Source of the DNA: JBQSUQ01 sp052384575
GTDB taxonomy: Bacteria; Pseudomonadota; Gammaproteobacteria; Enterobacterales; Pasteurellaceae
DNA length: 64,000 nucleotides
Assembly: GCA_052384575.1 (NCBI GenBank)
Contig: JBQSUQ010000004.1
Reading direction: 5' to 3' (one strand)
Below, in pieces: positions 1 through 7,979 of the stretch. The notes beneath the pieces were generated by a model. That model saw only the letters and a program-made list of their open reading frames with translations. It made no database searches and had not been told where the DNA came from. How positions within the stretch are numbered: the first letter of the stretch is position 1; every line of letters starts with the position of its first letter. The position numbers and the translations under genes are program-made.

Positions 1-2
1 CA

Positions 3-116
3 TTGGTTTATAAAGGTTTAGATAATTACCCAAATATTAATAACTACGTTAAACGCATAACACAAAACAATGCTTATCAAAAAGCTGAAATGAAAATAGG
101 GAAGTTGGAGATATGA
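3..116 (+). CDS. C-terminal end of a probable glutathione S-transferase (partial)
   Basis: An open frame enters from the left edge and stops with TGA at 114-116, giving 37 visible residues. The stretch LDNYPNINNYVKRI followed by QNNAYQKAE resembles the last helices of bacterial glutathione S-transferases, where a 'YP.l..y..ri' segment precedes 'rpayqkA'. The start and the glutathione-binding domain lie outside the window. A strong bidirectional terminator follows directly and separates it from the convergent macB gene. The family call rests on this short tail only, so it is tentative. Confidence 0.5.
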   Translation: MVYKGLDNYPNINNYVKRITQNNAYQKAEMKIGKLEI

Positions 117-117
117 G

Positions 118-149
118 ATAAAGCCTTTGATTATCATCAAAGGCTTTAT
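118..149. terminator. Bidirectional terminator between the GST-like gene and macB
   Basis: A perfect 14-bp inverted repeat (ATAAAGCCTTTGAT and its complement) encloses a 4-base loop. It lies between two convergent genes, and T/A-rich sequence flanks both sides, so it can serve both. Confidence 0.85.
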
Positions 150-151
150 TA

Positions 152-2080
152 TTACTCTCTTGCAAGTGCCATAATGGGATCTAATTGAGCGGCTTTTTTA
201 GCAGGCATATAACCAAAGATGATACCTATGAGTGTTGAAAATAACACTGCAGCGATAATGGAGAACATTGAAAATGCCATGTGGAAATTATTAACAAAAC
301 TATTAAATACATAGCCAATAATCAATGAAAGAGCAATGCCTGAAAGACCGCCTATGATACAAATAAGTACGGCTTCAATTAGGAATTGTTGCAAAATATC
401 GCTTTTACGCGCACCAATTGCCATTCGGATACCAATTTCTTTTGTGCGTTCGGTTACTGATACGAGCATAATATTCATTACCCCAATACCACCGACAACC
501 AGTGAAATAAAGGCAATAGATGAGATTAATAATTTCATCGTATCGGTTGTACTTTCAAGGGTTTGTTTAATCGTATCGCTATTCATAATAAAAAAATCTT
601 TTTTACCATGGCGAGAAATAAGGTATTGCGTCACACTTTTTTCGGCAACGCTAGTATTTATATCATCATTCACTTTAACGGTAATAGAACTAATTTTGCT
701 ACCACCCGTTACACGATACATTAACGTGCTATAAGGCACATAAAGGTTGAGATTGCTTGATACGCCCATTTGACGATTGGAAACGACACCAATAATGCGA
801 AATGGACGATGAGCAAAAAGCACAACTTTACCAATGGGATCTTCATGAGCAAAGATGGCTTGTTTGGCACTTTCATCAATAATGGCGACTTGGGCATTGT
901 GAACGACTTCTTCTGCATTAATTAAACGCCCCATTCTTAATTTCATGCCTTCCACATCAAAGTATTGTTCGCCAATTCCTTTTAGATTTGTTGCCACGAA
1001 AGATTTATTGCCATAAATTAATGTGCCTGTGGCGGCATTATTTGGCGTAACCCCTTGCACATAGCTCTGCTTTAATAGAGCATTCGCATCTGCAACAGTT
1101 AAATTTTGCATATTTTCAGCACGTCGATCACCAAAGCCTGTACCATTAAAAATGGTCATGGTATTGGTGCCTAATCCATTGATATTCGACAATATTTTTT
1201 GTTGAGAACCGTTGCCTAAAGCAACCACAGAAACCACAGAAGTGATTCCAATGATAATGCCCAACATGGTGAGTAGGGAACGCATTTTATGCGCAATAAT
1301 GGCACTCATCGACATTCGGAATGCTTCAATCAATTGATCTCGGTTAAAGCCAAAACCGCGGTGTGTTTTTGACGACTTTTGTACCGCACTTTTTACATTA
1401 GCTTTTTGTTGATCACTAATGATTTCACCATCTTTAATTTCAATAATACGGTTGGCACTTGCCGCAATATTGGGATCATGAGTGACGATAATAATGGTAT
1501 GTCCTTCCTGATGAAGTTGACGTAAAATGGTCATCACATTTTCACCACTTTGCGAATCCAGTGCGCCAGTGGGCTCATCAGCTAAAATAATTTCACCACC
1601 ATTCATCAACGCACGTGCAATACTCACGCGTTGTTGTTGACCACCTGATAGTTGATTAGGCTTATTATTTTCTTTATTGTCTAAGCCTAATTTGTGTAAT
1701 AAGGTTTTCGCTTGTGCAAGACGTTCATATTTGGATTGACCTGCATAAATAGCGGGAAGCGCTACATTTTCTTGCGCTGTTAGCGTGGATAAAAGATTAT
1801 AACGTTGAAAAATAAACCCAAATTTCTGGCTGCGAAGTTGAGATAATTGCGTTGAATTAAGCGTAGTGGTTTCCTGTCCTGCAATTTTATAAGAGCCAGT
1901 GTTGGCTGTATCCAAACAACCAAGGATATTCATCAGCGTTGATTTTCCCGATCCTGATTGACCAATAATGGCAACAAAATCGCCTTGTTGAATGTTCAAA
2001 GAGATGTTTTTTAGAATATGAACTTGATTTTCGCCTTCACCAAAATAGCGATTTAATCCATTGATTTCAATAATATTCAT
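152..2080 (-). CDS. macB: MacB, macrolide-type ABC export ATPase/permease
   Basis: This is the inner-membrane component of the MacA-MacB-TolC tripartite export pump, which uses ATP to drive efflux of macrolides, peptides or lipids across the envelope. The N-terminal ABC domain (about residues 1-230) has Walker A GQSGSGKST, the signature LSGGQQQR and Walker B IILADEPTGAL. One membrane helix near residues 270-290 is followed by a large periplasmic domain (about 295-515). Three helices then close the protein, with the FtsX-like stretch ERTKEIGIRMAIGAR. At 642 residues it matches the family length (E. coli MacB is about 648). It lies 24 nt downstream of macA and is clearly co-transcribed with it. 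No outer-membrane partner gene is adjacent; an efflux OMP is encoded at about 31-32.3 kb. Confidence 0.93.
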   Translation of the reverse strand: MNIIEINGLNRYFGEGENQVHILKNISLNIQQGDFVAIIGQSGSGKSTLMNILGCLDTANTGSYKIAGQETTTLNSTQLSQLRSQKFGFIFQRYNLLSTLTAQENVALPAIYAGQSKYERLAQAKTLLHKLGLDNKENNKPNQLSGGQQQRVSIARALMNGGEIILADEPTGALDSQSGENVMTILRQLHQEGHTIIIVTHDPNIAASANRIIEIKDGEIISDQQKANVKSAVQKSSKTHRGFGFNRDQLIEAFRMSMSAIIAHKMRSLLTMLGIIIGITSVVSVVALGNGSQQKILSNINGLGTNTMTIFNGTGFGDRRAENMQNLTVADANALLKQSYVQGVTPNNAATGTLIYGNKSFVATNLKGIGEQYFDVEGMKLRMGRLINAEEVVHNAQVAIIDESAKQAIFAHEDPIGKVVLFAHRPFRIIGVVSNRQMGVSSNLNLYVPYSTLMYRVTGGSKISSITVKVNDDINTSVAEKSVTQYLISRHGKKDFFIMNSDTIKQTLESTTDTMKLLISSIAFISLVVGGIGVMNIMLVSVTERTKEIGIRMAIGARKSDILQQFLIEAVLICIIGGLSGIALSLIIGYVFNSFVNNFHMAFSMFSIIAAVLFSTLIGIIFGYMPAKKAAQLDPIMALARE

Positions 2081-2104
2081 TCAATTTTCACCGCACTTTT
2101 AGGG

Positions 2105-3265
2105 TTACAATATACGGGGGCCACGCGTTGAATTTCCCACTTTTTCGCCTTCATTTAATTGCGATAAAATCACTTTTTCACCTTCTTTTAAGCCTGACTT
2201 AATTTCAGTTTGGAAATCATTTTGCATACCAATTTCAACCTGTCTTGGTTCCGATTTATTTTCACTCACTAATACATTGACCATGTATTTATTCTGTTGG
2301 CGTTGCAATGCCATATTGGGTATGGCTAATACATTTTGGGCTTGCGCGATTTTGATGGTGTTTTCAGTGGTCATGCCAATTCTCAACACTCGATTGGGAT
2401 TATCAACAACTAAATTTGCATAATAATACACCGCAGTTGGCGAAGTATTTGTTGTGGTTCGCGCATCAGTAATAGTTGTTGTTGCAGGATCAACACTTTC
2501 AATCACAGCATGATACTGGGTTGAATAATCAGACAAAATGGTAAAGCTGACTTCTTGTCCTGCTTTCACTTTGGTGATATCTCCCTCAGAAATTTCAGGT
2601 TTAATGAGCATTTTGTCTAAATTAGCCACTGTTACAATTGTGGGAGCTGCTTGATTGGCGTTGACGGTTTGCCCTTGTGAAATGGGAATAGAAACCACAG
2701 TGCCTGTAATAGGCGATGTAATTTTAGTGTAGCCAACATTCGTTTCTGCGGTGTTGACTTCAATTTCTGCTTGTTTAATTAATTCTTTTAATGCCGCTAT
2801 TTCATATTTTGCCGTATCTAAACTATTTTTAGCTGCATTAAAACTTTCTAAGGAAGTGGATTGTTGCGCGTATAATTTAGCCTGACGATTATAGCTAGAT
2901 TGCGCTACATCATAGGCGGTTTTTTTCGCATTTAATTGCGATTGATAGCTCGCTAATACCGCTTTTTTGGTGTTCAACATATTCACTTGAGTGGTGGAAT
3001 CTATTTCTGCGATCAATTCACCTTTTTGGATATCCTGTCCTAAGGTGACATGTAGTTTAGTAATTTTGCCTGATACCTGTGCGCCGACATCCACTTGATT
3101 CAAGCTATGAACAGTGCCTGATGCAATAACCACTTTTTCTAAATTAATGCGTTTTACTTCCTCTGTGAGATAAGTTGTCGCTTTGGTTTTGTTAAAGGCG
3201 AAGAAGTACAGTGCTGCGGCAGCACAAAGAAGTAATATGAGTAGAGCAAAAATTTTCTTTTTCAT
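2105..3265 (-). CDS. macA: MacA, periplasmic adaptor of the MacAB pump
   Basis: This membrane-fusion protein links MacB to an outer-membrane channel. The N-terminus MKKKIFALLILLLCAAAALYF is an uncleaved anchor or signal helix. It is followed by a biotinyl-lipoyl half-motif (VGAQVSGKI) and an alpha-helical hairpin (about residues 95-175) rich in Ala, Gln and Lys. The second half-motif reads ITSPITGTVVSI, and beta-barrel and membrane-proximal domains follow. The length of 386 residues is normal for HlyD/MacA adaptors. It is the first gene of macAB. The upstream gap to the divergent glnS promoter is about 180 nt and contains an uptake sequence near 3358. Confidence 0.92.
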   Translation of the reverse strand: MKKKIFALLILLLCAAAALYFFAFNKTKATTYLTEEVKRINLEKVVIASGTVHSLNQVDVGAQVSGKITKLHVTLGQDIQKGELIAEIDSTTQVNMLNTKKAVLASYQSQLNAKKTAYDVAQSSYNRQAKLYAQQSTSLESFNAAKNSLDTAKYEIAALKELIKQAEIEVNTAETNVGYTKITSPITGTVVSIPISQGQTVNANQAAPTIVTVANLDKMLIKPEISEGDITKVKAGQEVSFTILSDYSTQYHAVIESVDPATTTITDARTTTNTSPTAVYYYANLVVDNPNRVLRIGMTTENTIKIAQAQNVLAIPNMALQRQQNKYMVNVLVSENKSEPRQVEIGMQNDFQTEIKSGLKEGEKVILSQLNEGEKVGNSTRGPRIL

Positions 3266-3441
3266 AATGTATTAATCATTTCAATCACAAACAGATAAAG
3301 CTAAGTTGAGTTTTATCTAAACAGCAAAATTCTAACATGAATTCAGGCAGAGAAGAAAAGTGCGGTGGATTTTCCTCATGTTTTATGTAAAAGCACGCTT
3401 GAATTTAAAATAAATAGGCGCTTGCAAGATAAAGCAAACTT

Positions 3442-3470
3442 TTGAATTTTCAGGCTAAAACGTGTAGAAT
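3442..3470 (+). promoter_or_regulatory. Probable sigma-70 promoter of glnS
   Basis: TTGAAT at 3442-3447 and TAGAAT at 3465-3470 are separated by 17 bases and lie 33 bases before the glnS start. The assignment comes from consensus match and position only. Confidence 0.6.
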
Positions 3471-3502
3471 GAACAGAATTTTTAACAACGCAATTTAGTA
3501 CT

Positions 3503-5167
3503 ATGACAACAGAGAATATTGAATTAGAAGAAGCTCGTCCGAGTAACTTTATTACCCATATTATTGATGAAGATTTGGCTTCAGGCAAACATACGCATGT
3601 ACATACACGTTTTCCACCAGAGCCTAATGGTTATTTGCATATTGGTCATGCAAAATCCATTTGTTTAAACTTTGGTATTGCTAAAGATTACAATGGGTTA
3701 TGTAATTTACGTTTTGATGATACTAACCCTGTAAAAGAAGATGTGGAATATGTTGAATCTATTAAACAAGACGTAAAATGGCTTGGTTTTAACTGGGAAG
3801 GCGAAGTGCGTTATGCATCAGATTATTTTGATCAACTTTATGCCTATGCCATTGAGTTAATTCAAAAAGGCTTGGCTTATGTTTGTGAATTATCGCCAGA
3901 AGAAATGCGTGAATATCGTGGTACCTTAACAGAGCCGGGTAAAAATAGTCCATATCGTAATCGTTCTGTTGAAGAAAACTTAGCGTTATTTGAAAAAATG
4001 AAAAATGGCGAATTTGAAGAAGGTAAAGCCAGTTTACGCGCTAAAATTGATATGGCATCACCATTTATGGTGATGCGCGATCCTGTGTTATATCGTATTA
4101 AATTTGCAAGTCATCATCAAACAGGCGATAAATGGTGCATTTATCCAATGTATGATTTCACTCATTGTATTTCCGATGCGATTGAACGTATTACCCATTC
4201 ATTATGTACTTTGGAATTCCAAGATAATCGTCGTTTATATGATTGGGTGTTAGATAATATTTCCATTGAACGTCCATTGCCACACCAATATGAATTTTCT
4301 CGTTTAAATTTAGAAGGCACTTTAACGTCTAAACGTAAATTGTTGAAATTAGTCAATGATGGCATTGTTGATGGTTGGGATGATCCGCGTATGCCTACGG
4401 TTTCAGGTTTGCGTCGTCGTGGTTATACACCAGCTTCATTGCGTGAATTTGCACGTCGTATTGGTGTCACCAAACAAGATAATGTGGTGGAATATAGTGC
4501 GTTAGAATCCTGTATTCGTGATGACTTAAACACCAATGCACCACGTGCAATGGCGGTTATTAACCCAGTAAAAGTGATTATTGAAAACTTTGAAGGGGAA
4601 GAAATTTTAACGGCACCAAATCACCCAAATCGCGAAGAATTAGGTGTGCGTGAATTGCCTTTCACTCGTGAACTTTATATTGATGAAGCCGATTTCCGCG
4701 AAGAAGCCAATAAACAATATAAACGTCTTGTGCTAGGCAAAGAAGTGCGTTTACGCAATGCTTACGTGATCAAAGCAGAGCGTGTAGAAAAAGATGCAGA
4801 AGGCAAAGTGACCACTATTTATTGTACTTATGATCCTGACACTTTAGGCAAAAATCCTGCGGATGGTCGTAAAGTAAAAGGGGTAATTCAGTGGGTATCT
4901 GCAATGCAAAATTGCCCAGCAGAATTCCGTCAATATTCGCGTTTATTCACTGTAGCTAATCCTGGTGCAGAAGAAGATATTCTTGCTGCAATCAATCCTG
5001 ACTCATTGATTATCAAACAGGGTGTTGTGGAAAAAAGTTTAGCAAATGCACAACCAGAACAAGCTTATCAATTTGAGCGTGAAGGTTATTATTGTGCGGA
5101 TAGCAAATACAGTCGTCCAGATCATTTAGTATTTAACTTGACGGTCAGCTTAAAAGAAGGATTTTAA
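3503..5167 (+). CDS. glnS: Glutaminyl-tRNA synthetase
   Basis: GlnS charges tRNA-Gln with glutamine in the cytoplasm. It is a class I synthetase with the HIGH motif inside PPEPNGYLHIGHAK (residues 38-51) and a KMSKS-type loop LTSKRKL near residue 270. The C-terminal half carries the two beta-barrel anticodon-binding domains. At 554 residues it equals the E. coli enzyme. It is transcribed divergently from macAB. The tiny lipoprotein gene begins on the base after its stop codon, so the two are likely co-transcribed up to the terminator at 5319-5357. Confidence 0.97.
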   Translation: MTTENIELEEARPSNFITHIIDEDLASGKHTHVHTRFPPEPNGYLHIGHAKSICLNFGIAKDYNGLCNLRFDDTNPVKEDVEYVESIKQDVKWLGFNWEGEVRYASDYFDQLYAYAIELIQKGLAYVCELSPEEMREYRGTLTEPGKNSPYRNRSVEENLALFEKMKNGEFEEGKASLRAKIDMASPFMVMRDPVLYRIKFASHHQTGDKWCIYPMYDFTHCISDAIERITHSLCTLEFQDNRRLYDWVLDNISIERPLPHQYEFSRLNLEGTLTSKRKLLKLVNDGIVDGWDDPRMPTVSGLRRRGYTPASLREFARRIGVTKQDNVVEYSALESCIRDDLNTNAPRAMAVINPVKVIIENFEGEEILTAPNHPNREELGVRELPFTRELYIDEADFREEANKQYKRLVLGKEVRLRNAYVIKAERVEKDAEGKVTTIYCTYDPDTLGKNPADGRKVKGVIQWVSAMQNCPAEFRQYSRLFTVANPGAEEDILAAINPDSLIIKQGVVEKSLANAQPEQAYQFEREGYYCADSKYSRPDHLVFNLTVSLKEGF

Positions 5168-5314
5168 ATGAAAAAACTCATGTTATTGATTGCCGGTGTC
5201 CTTATGATAGCGGCTTGTTCTCAACCAAAAGATATCTATTTTAATGGTTCAGAAGGCTCTCATTCGGGAATGAAATACGACAAAGCAAGTCAATCATTCC
5301 AAATTAATAAATAA
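5168..5314 (+). CDS. Small lipoprotein of unknown function (48 aa)
   Basis: This short gene starts at the ATG immediately after the glnS stop. It encodes a signal peptide MKKLMLLIAGVLM with a lipobox IAAC (Cys17), then a polar tail of about 31 residues. After acylation at Cys17 the mature product would be about 32 residues and probably outer-membrane anchored. Translation is probably coupled to glnS because no intergenic space exists. A strong terminator follows 5 bases after the stop. No function can be read from the sequence. The signal peptide, lipobox and tight placement make it a credible gene despite its size. Confidence 0.72.
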   Translation: MKKLMLLIAGVLMIAACSQPKDIYFNGSEGSHSGMKYDKASQSFQINK

Positions 5315-5318
5315 GCCT

Positions 5319-5357
5319 AAAGTGCGGTTAAAAAATCAAAAATTTTAACCGCACTTT
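5319..5357. terminator. Terminator built from an inverted uptake-sequence pair
   Basis: A 15-bp perfect stem (AAAGTGCGGTTAAAA and its complement) has a 9-base loop and ends in a T tract. Each arm contains the Haemophilus uptake core AAGTGCGGT. It ends the glnS-lipoprotein unit. Confidence 0.85.
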
Positions 5358-5373
5358 TTATTAAGGACATCTC

Positions 5374-5817
5374 ATGCAACAACGATTTTGGGAACAGAAA
5401 TCTTTAGCGGAAATGAGCGAAGCAGAATGGGAAGCGCTATGTGATGGTTGTGGAAAATGCTGTTATCGTAAATTTATTGAAGGCCACGGTAAGCGTGAGC
5501 GCCTGTATTTTACCCGCATTGCTTGTAATTTGCTGGATTTGGACTGTGGCAAATGCAGTGATTATCCTAACCGATTCAAAATTGAGAAAGATTGTACCAA
5601 GCTAACCAAGAAAAATTTACCTGATTTCGTTTGGTTGCCTTCCACATGTGCTTATCGCTTGCTTTATGAGGGCAAGCCGTTATTTGATTGGCATCCTTTA
5701 ATTTCAGGTAAACCAGAATCTGTTAAATTAGCTAATGTGATGATCAAAAATGGTATTCATGAACGTGACGTCATTGATTGGTTTGATTTTGTGATTGATG
5801 AAGATCACAAAATTTAG
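5374..5817 (+). CDS. ycgN: YcgN-family (UPF0260) Cys-rich protein
   Basis: This 147-residue protein belongs to the YcgN/UPF0260 group of the YkgJ-type CxxCxxCC superfamily. The N-terminal cluster CDGCGKCC (about residues 27-34) is followed by CxxLDCGKCSDY and a later Cys (STCAYRLL), which probably bind a metal or an Fe-S cluster. E. coli YcgN is of similar size (about 153). The biochemical role is not established. The ATG at 5374 follows the sequence AAGGACATCTC, a good ribosome-binding site. It sits alone between the glnS terminator and the malQ promoter. Confidence 0.85.
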   Translation: MQQRFWEQKSLAEMSEAEWEALCDGCGKCCYRKFIEGHGKRERLYFTRIACNLLDLDCGKCSDYPNRFKIEKDCTKLTKKNLPDFVWLPSTCAYRLLYEGKPLFDWHPLISGKPESVKLANVMIKNGIHERDVIDWFDFVIDEDHKI

Positions 5818-5826
5818 CTAAATCGA

Positions 5827-5854
5827 TTGTGTTTATTTGCCGCCTTGCTAGAAT
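5827..5854 (+). promoter_or_regulatory. Candidate promoter of the malQ-glg cluster
   Basis: TTGTGT at 5827-5832 and TAGAAT at 5849-5854 are separated by 16 bases. The -10 element ends 28 bases before the malQ ATG at 5883. This is the only promoter-like pair I see in the 65-base gap after ycgN. Confidence 0.45.
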
Positions 5855-5882
5855 GAAAGCAGAATGATTGCTAAGGCGGTAT

Positions 5883-7970
5883 ATGATGTTTTCAGAACAA
5901 CAAAAGCAACAAGCCGAACAACTCGGTATTTCCTTATCTCATTATGATATTGATGGGCATTTAATTTATGTGAAGCCCGAAACATTAGATTATTTCACCG
6001 CGCTTTTTACCCAAAAACGTGACAATTCAACCGCGCAAAACAGCCCCTTATTTGATGATGTTGTTGTGTTAAATGAAGCACAAACAACAGAATATGATTT
6101 TCAACATTTCTTTACTTCCACTGTAACTTGCCAACTTGTAGATGAAAATCAGCAAGCCATTTTTGAGCAAAAAGCAGCACAAAAAATTAGCTTGCCTGCG
6201 TTATCTATGGGGTATTATCAGCTAAATTTACGCAATAAAAATCAGCAGAAAACCATTCGTTTATTGGTTCAACCCAAAACCAGTTTTCAATCCCCTGTAT
6301 TACAAAATAAAAAAGCTTGGGGATTGAATGTGCAACTTTATAGTTTGCGCTCAGCGCGTAACTGGGGTGTCGGTGATTTTGCGGATTTGATTTATTTAAT
6401 TAAAAGTGCGGTGCAATTTGGTGCAGATTTTATCGGTATTAATCCTCTACACAAAATGTATGCCGCTGTACCAGACTGGGCAAGTCCTTATAGTGCAGCT
6501 TCTCGTCGTTGGCTTAATCCTATGTATTTAGCGGTGGATCAACTACCTGAATTTGCTTATGCCAAATCGACGCAAAATTGGTTTAATCAGCAGCAACAAT
6601 ATATTGAGCAGCTGCGAAATGAGGATAACGTAAATTATGCGGCAGTTTTTGCGTTGAAATTAGAGGCGCTTAAACAACTCTTTGCATTTAGTAATCGTAG
6701 CAAAAGTGCAGAAATCATCGAGCGCCGTCAACAATTCCAGCAATTTATGCAACAACATGGCGAGGCGTTGTTGGATCAAGCATTATTTGATGTGTTAGAT
6801 CAACAATCACATCAGGGCATGCCAGAAGATGAAAATCAAATCGGTTGGTTAGGTTGGCAGGCAGAATGGCAGCAACTCGATCAAAAACAACGCCAAGCAT
6901 TACATCAAAAATATCAAGCTGAAGTGCTGTTTTATGCTTGGTTACAATGGCTGACCGAGCAACAATTAGCAGAAGTGCAACAAGTTGCCAAAGATGTGGG
7001 GATGCAATTAGGCATTTATGGTGATCTTGCAGTGCAAAGTTCCAGAGGCAGTGCTGATGTATGGTGCGATCCTGAATTATATTGTGTGAATGCAAGCGTC
7101 GGTGCGCCGCCAGATCCTCTAGGACCCGTTGGTCAAAATTGGAACTTGCCACCCTATAATCCTTCCATATTAAAAGCAAGAGGATTCCAGCCCTTTATTG
7201 AAATGTTACGTGCCAATATGCAATATTTTGGCGTGTTACGTATTGATCATGTGATGGGTTTATTCCGTTTATGGCTGATCCCTGAACATAAAAACGCGAG
7301 CGATGGTGTTTATGTGCATTATCCGTTTGATGAGTTAATGGCCATTTTAGCCATTGAAAGTCAGCGTAATTATTGTATGGTCGTTGGCGAAGATTTGGGG
7401 ACTGTTCCTGATGAAGTGCGGTCAAAATTAAGTGAGTTTTTCATTTTTTCCTATTTTGTGCTGTACTTCTCACAACGTCATGGCGAATTTCCACGCGCTG
7501 ATCATTATCCAACTCATGCCTTTGCGACCATTGGTACACATGATGTGCCTTCGTTACGCAGTTTCTGGCATTGTCGTGATCTGGAATTATTTAACCAATT
7601 GGGCATTTTACAAGGTGATTTCTTGCAACAAAAATATGATCAGCGTGTGCAAGATAAACAGGCTTTATTGAATACATTACATCGAGATCAATATTTACCC
7701 GATGATTATCAAGGTGATGCAATGAGTATGGCGATGCATGATCATCTTAATGTCGTCATCCATCGTTATTTAGCCCAAAGTCAGAGTTTATTGATAGGGG
7801 TACAGTTAGAAAACTTGATTGATCAGGAAATGTCGTTTAATTTACCAGGTACATCAACAGAATATCCTAATTGGCAACGAAAATTAGCATTACCTTTAGA
7901 GCAGATTTTTATCAATCCTCGCATTCAAGCGTTATTGACTGAAATCAACCACAACCGAAATCAACAGTAG
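5883..7970 (+). CDS. malQ: 4-alpha-glucanotransferase (amylomaltase)
   Basis: MalQ (GH77) transfers alpha-1,4-glucan segments between malto-oligosaccharides and links maltodextrin metabolism to glycogen turnover. The core has VQLYSLRSARNWGVGDF, then the nucleophile region YGDLAVQSSRGSADVW. Further on are the catalytic region LRIDHVMGLFRLW, VGEDLGTVP and the TIGTHDVPS motif. The frame is open from a TTG at 5868, but AAGGCGG at 5873-5879 lies inside that extension, so the ATG at 5883 (or 5886) is preferred, giving about 695 residues. It is the first gene of the glycogen cluster, with a 9-nt gap to glgB. An uptake sequence lies inside the gene near 6403. Confidence 0.93.
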   Translation: MMFSEQQKQQAEQLGISLSHYDIDGHLIYVKPETLDYFTALFTQKRDNSTAQNSPLFDDVVVLNEAQTTEYDFQHFFTSTVTCQLVDENQQAIFEQKAAQKISLPALSMGYYQLNLRNKNQQKTIRLLVQPKTSFQSPVLQNKKAWGLNVQLYSLRSARNWGVGDFADLIYLIKSAVQFGADFIGINPLHKMYAAVPDWASPYSAASRRWLNPMYLAVDQLPEFAYAKSTQNWFNQQQQYIEQLRNEDNVNYAAVFALKLEALKQLFAFSNRSKSAEIIERRQQFQQFMQQHGEALLDQALFDVLDQQSHQGMPEDENQIGWLGWQAEWQQLDQKQRQALHQKYQAEVLFYAWLQWLTEQQLAEVQQVAKDVGMQLGIYGDLAVQSSRGSADVWCDPELYCVNASVGAPPDPLGPVGQNWNLPPYNPSILKARGFQPFIEMLRANMQYFGVLRIDHVMGLFRLWLIPEHKNASDGVYVHYPFDELMAILAIESQRNYCMVVGEDLGTVPDEVRSKLSEFFIFSYFVLYFSQRHGEFPRADHYPTHAFATIGTHDVPSLRSFWHCRDLELFNQLGILQGDFLQQKYDQRVQDKQALLNTLHRDQYLPDDYQGDAMSMAMHDHLNVVIHRYLAQSQSLLIGVQLENLIDQEMSFNLPGTSTEYPNWQRKLALPLEQIFINPRIQALLTEINHNRNQQ

Positions 7971-7979
7971 GAATGGCTT

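Noticed and set aside
5786..5813. 10-bp inverted repeat across the ycgN stop codon as a terminator or CRP site
   Set aside because: It has no T tract, and the TGTGA/TCACA halves are 10 bases apart rather than 6.
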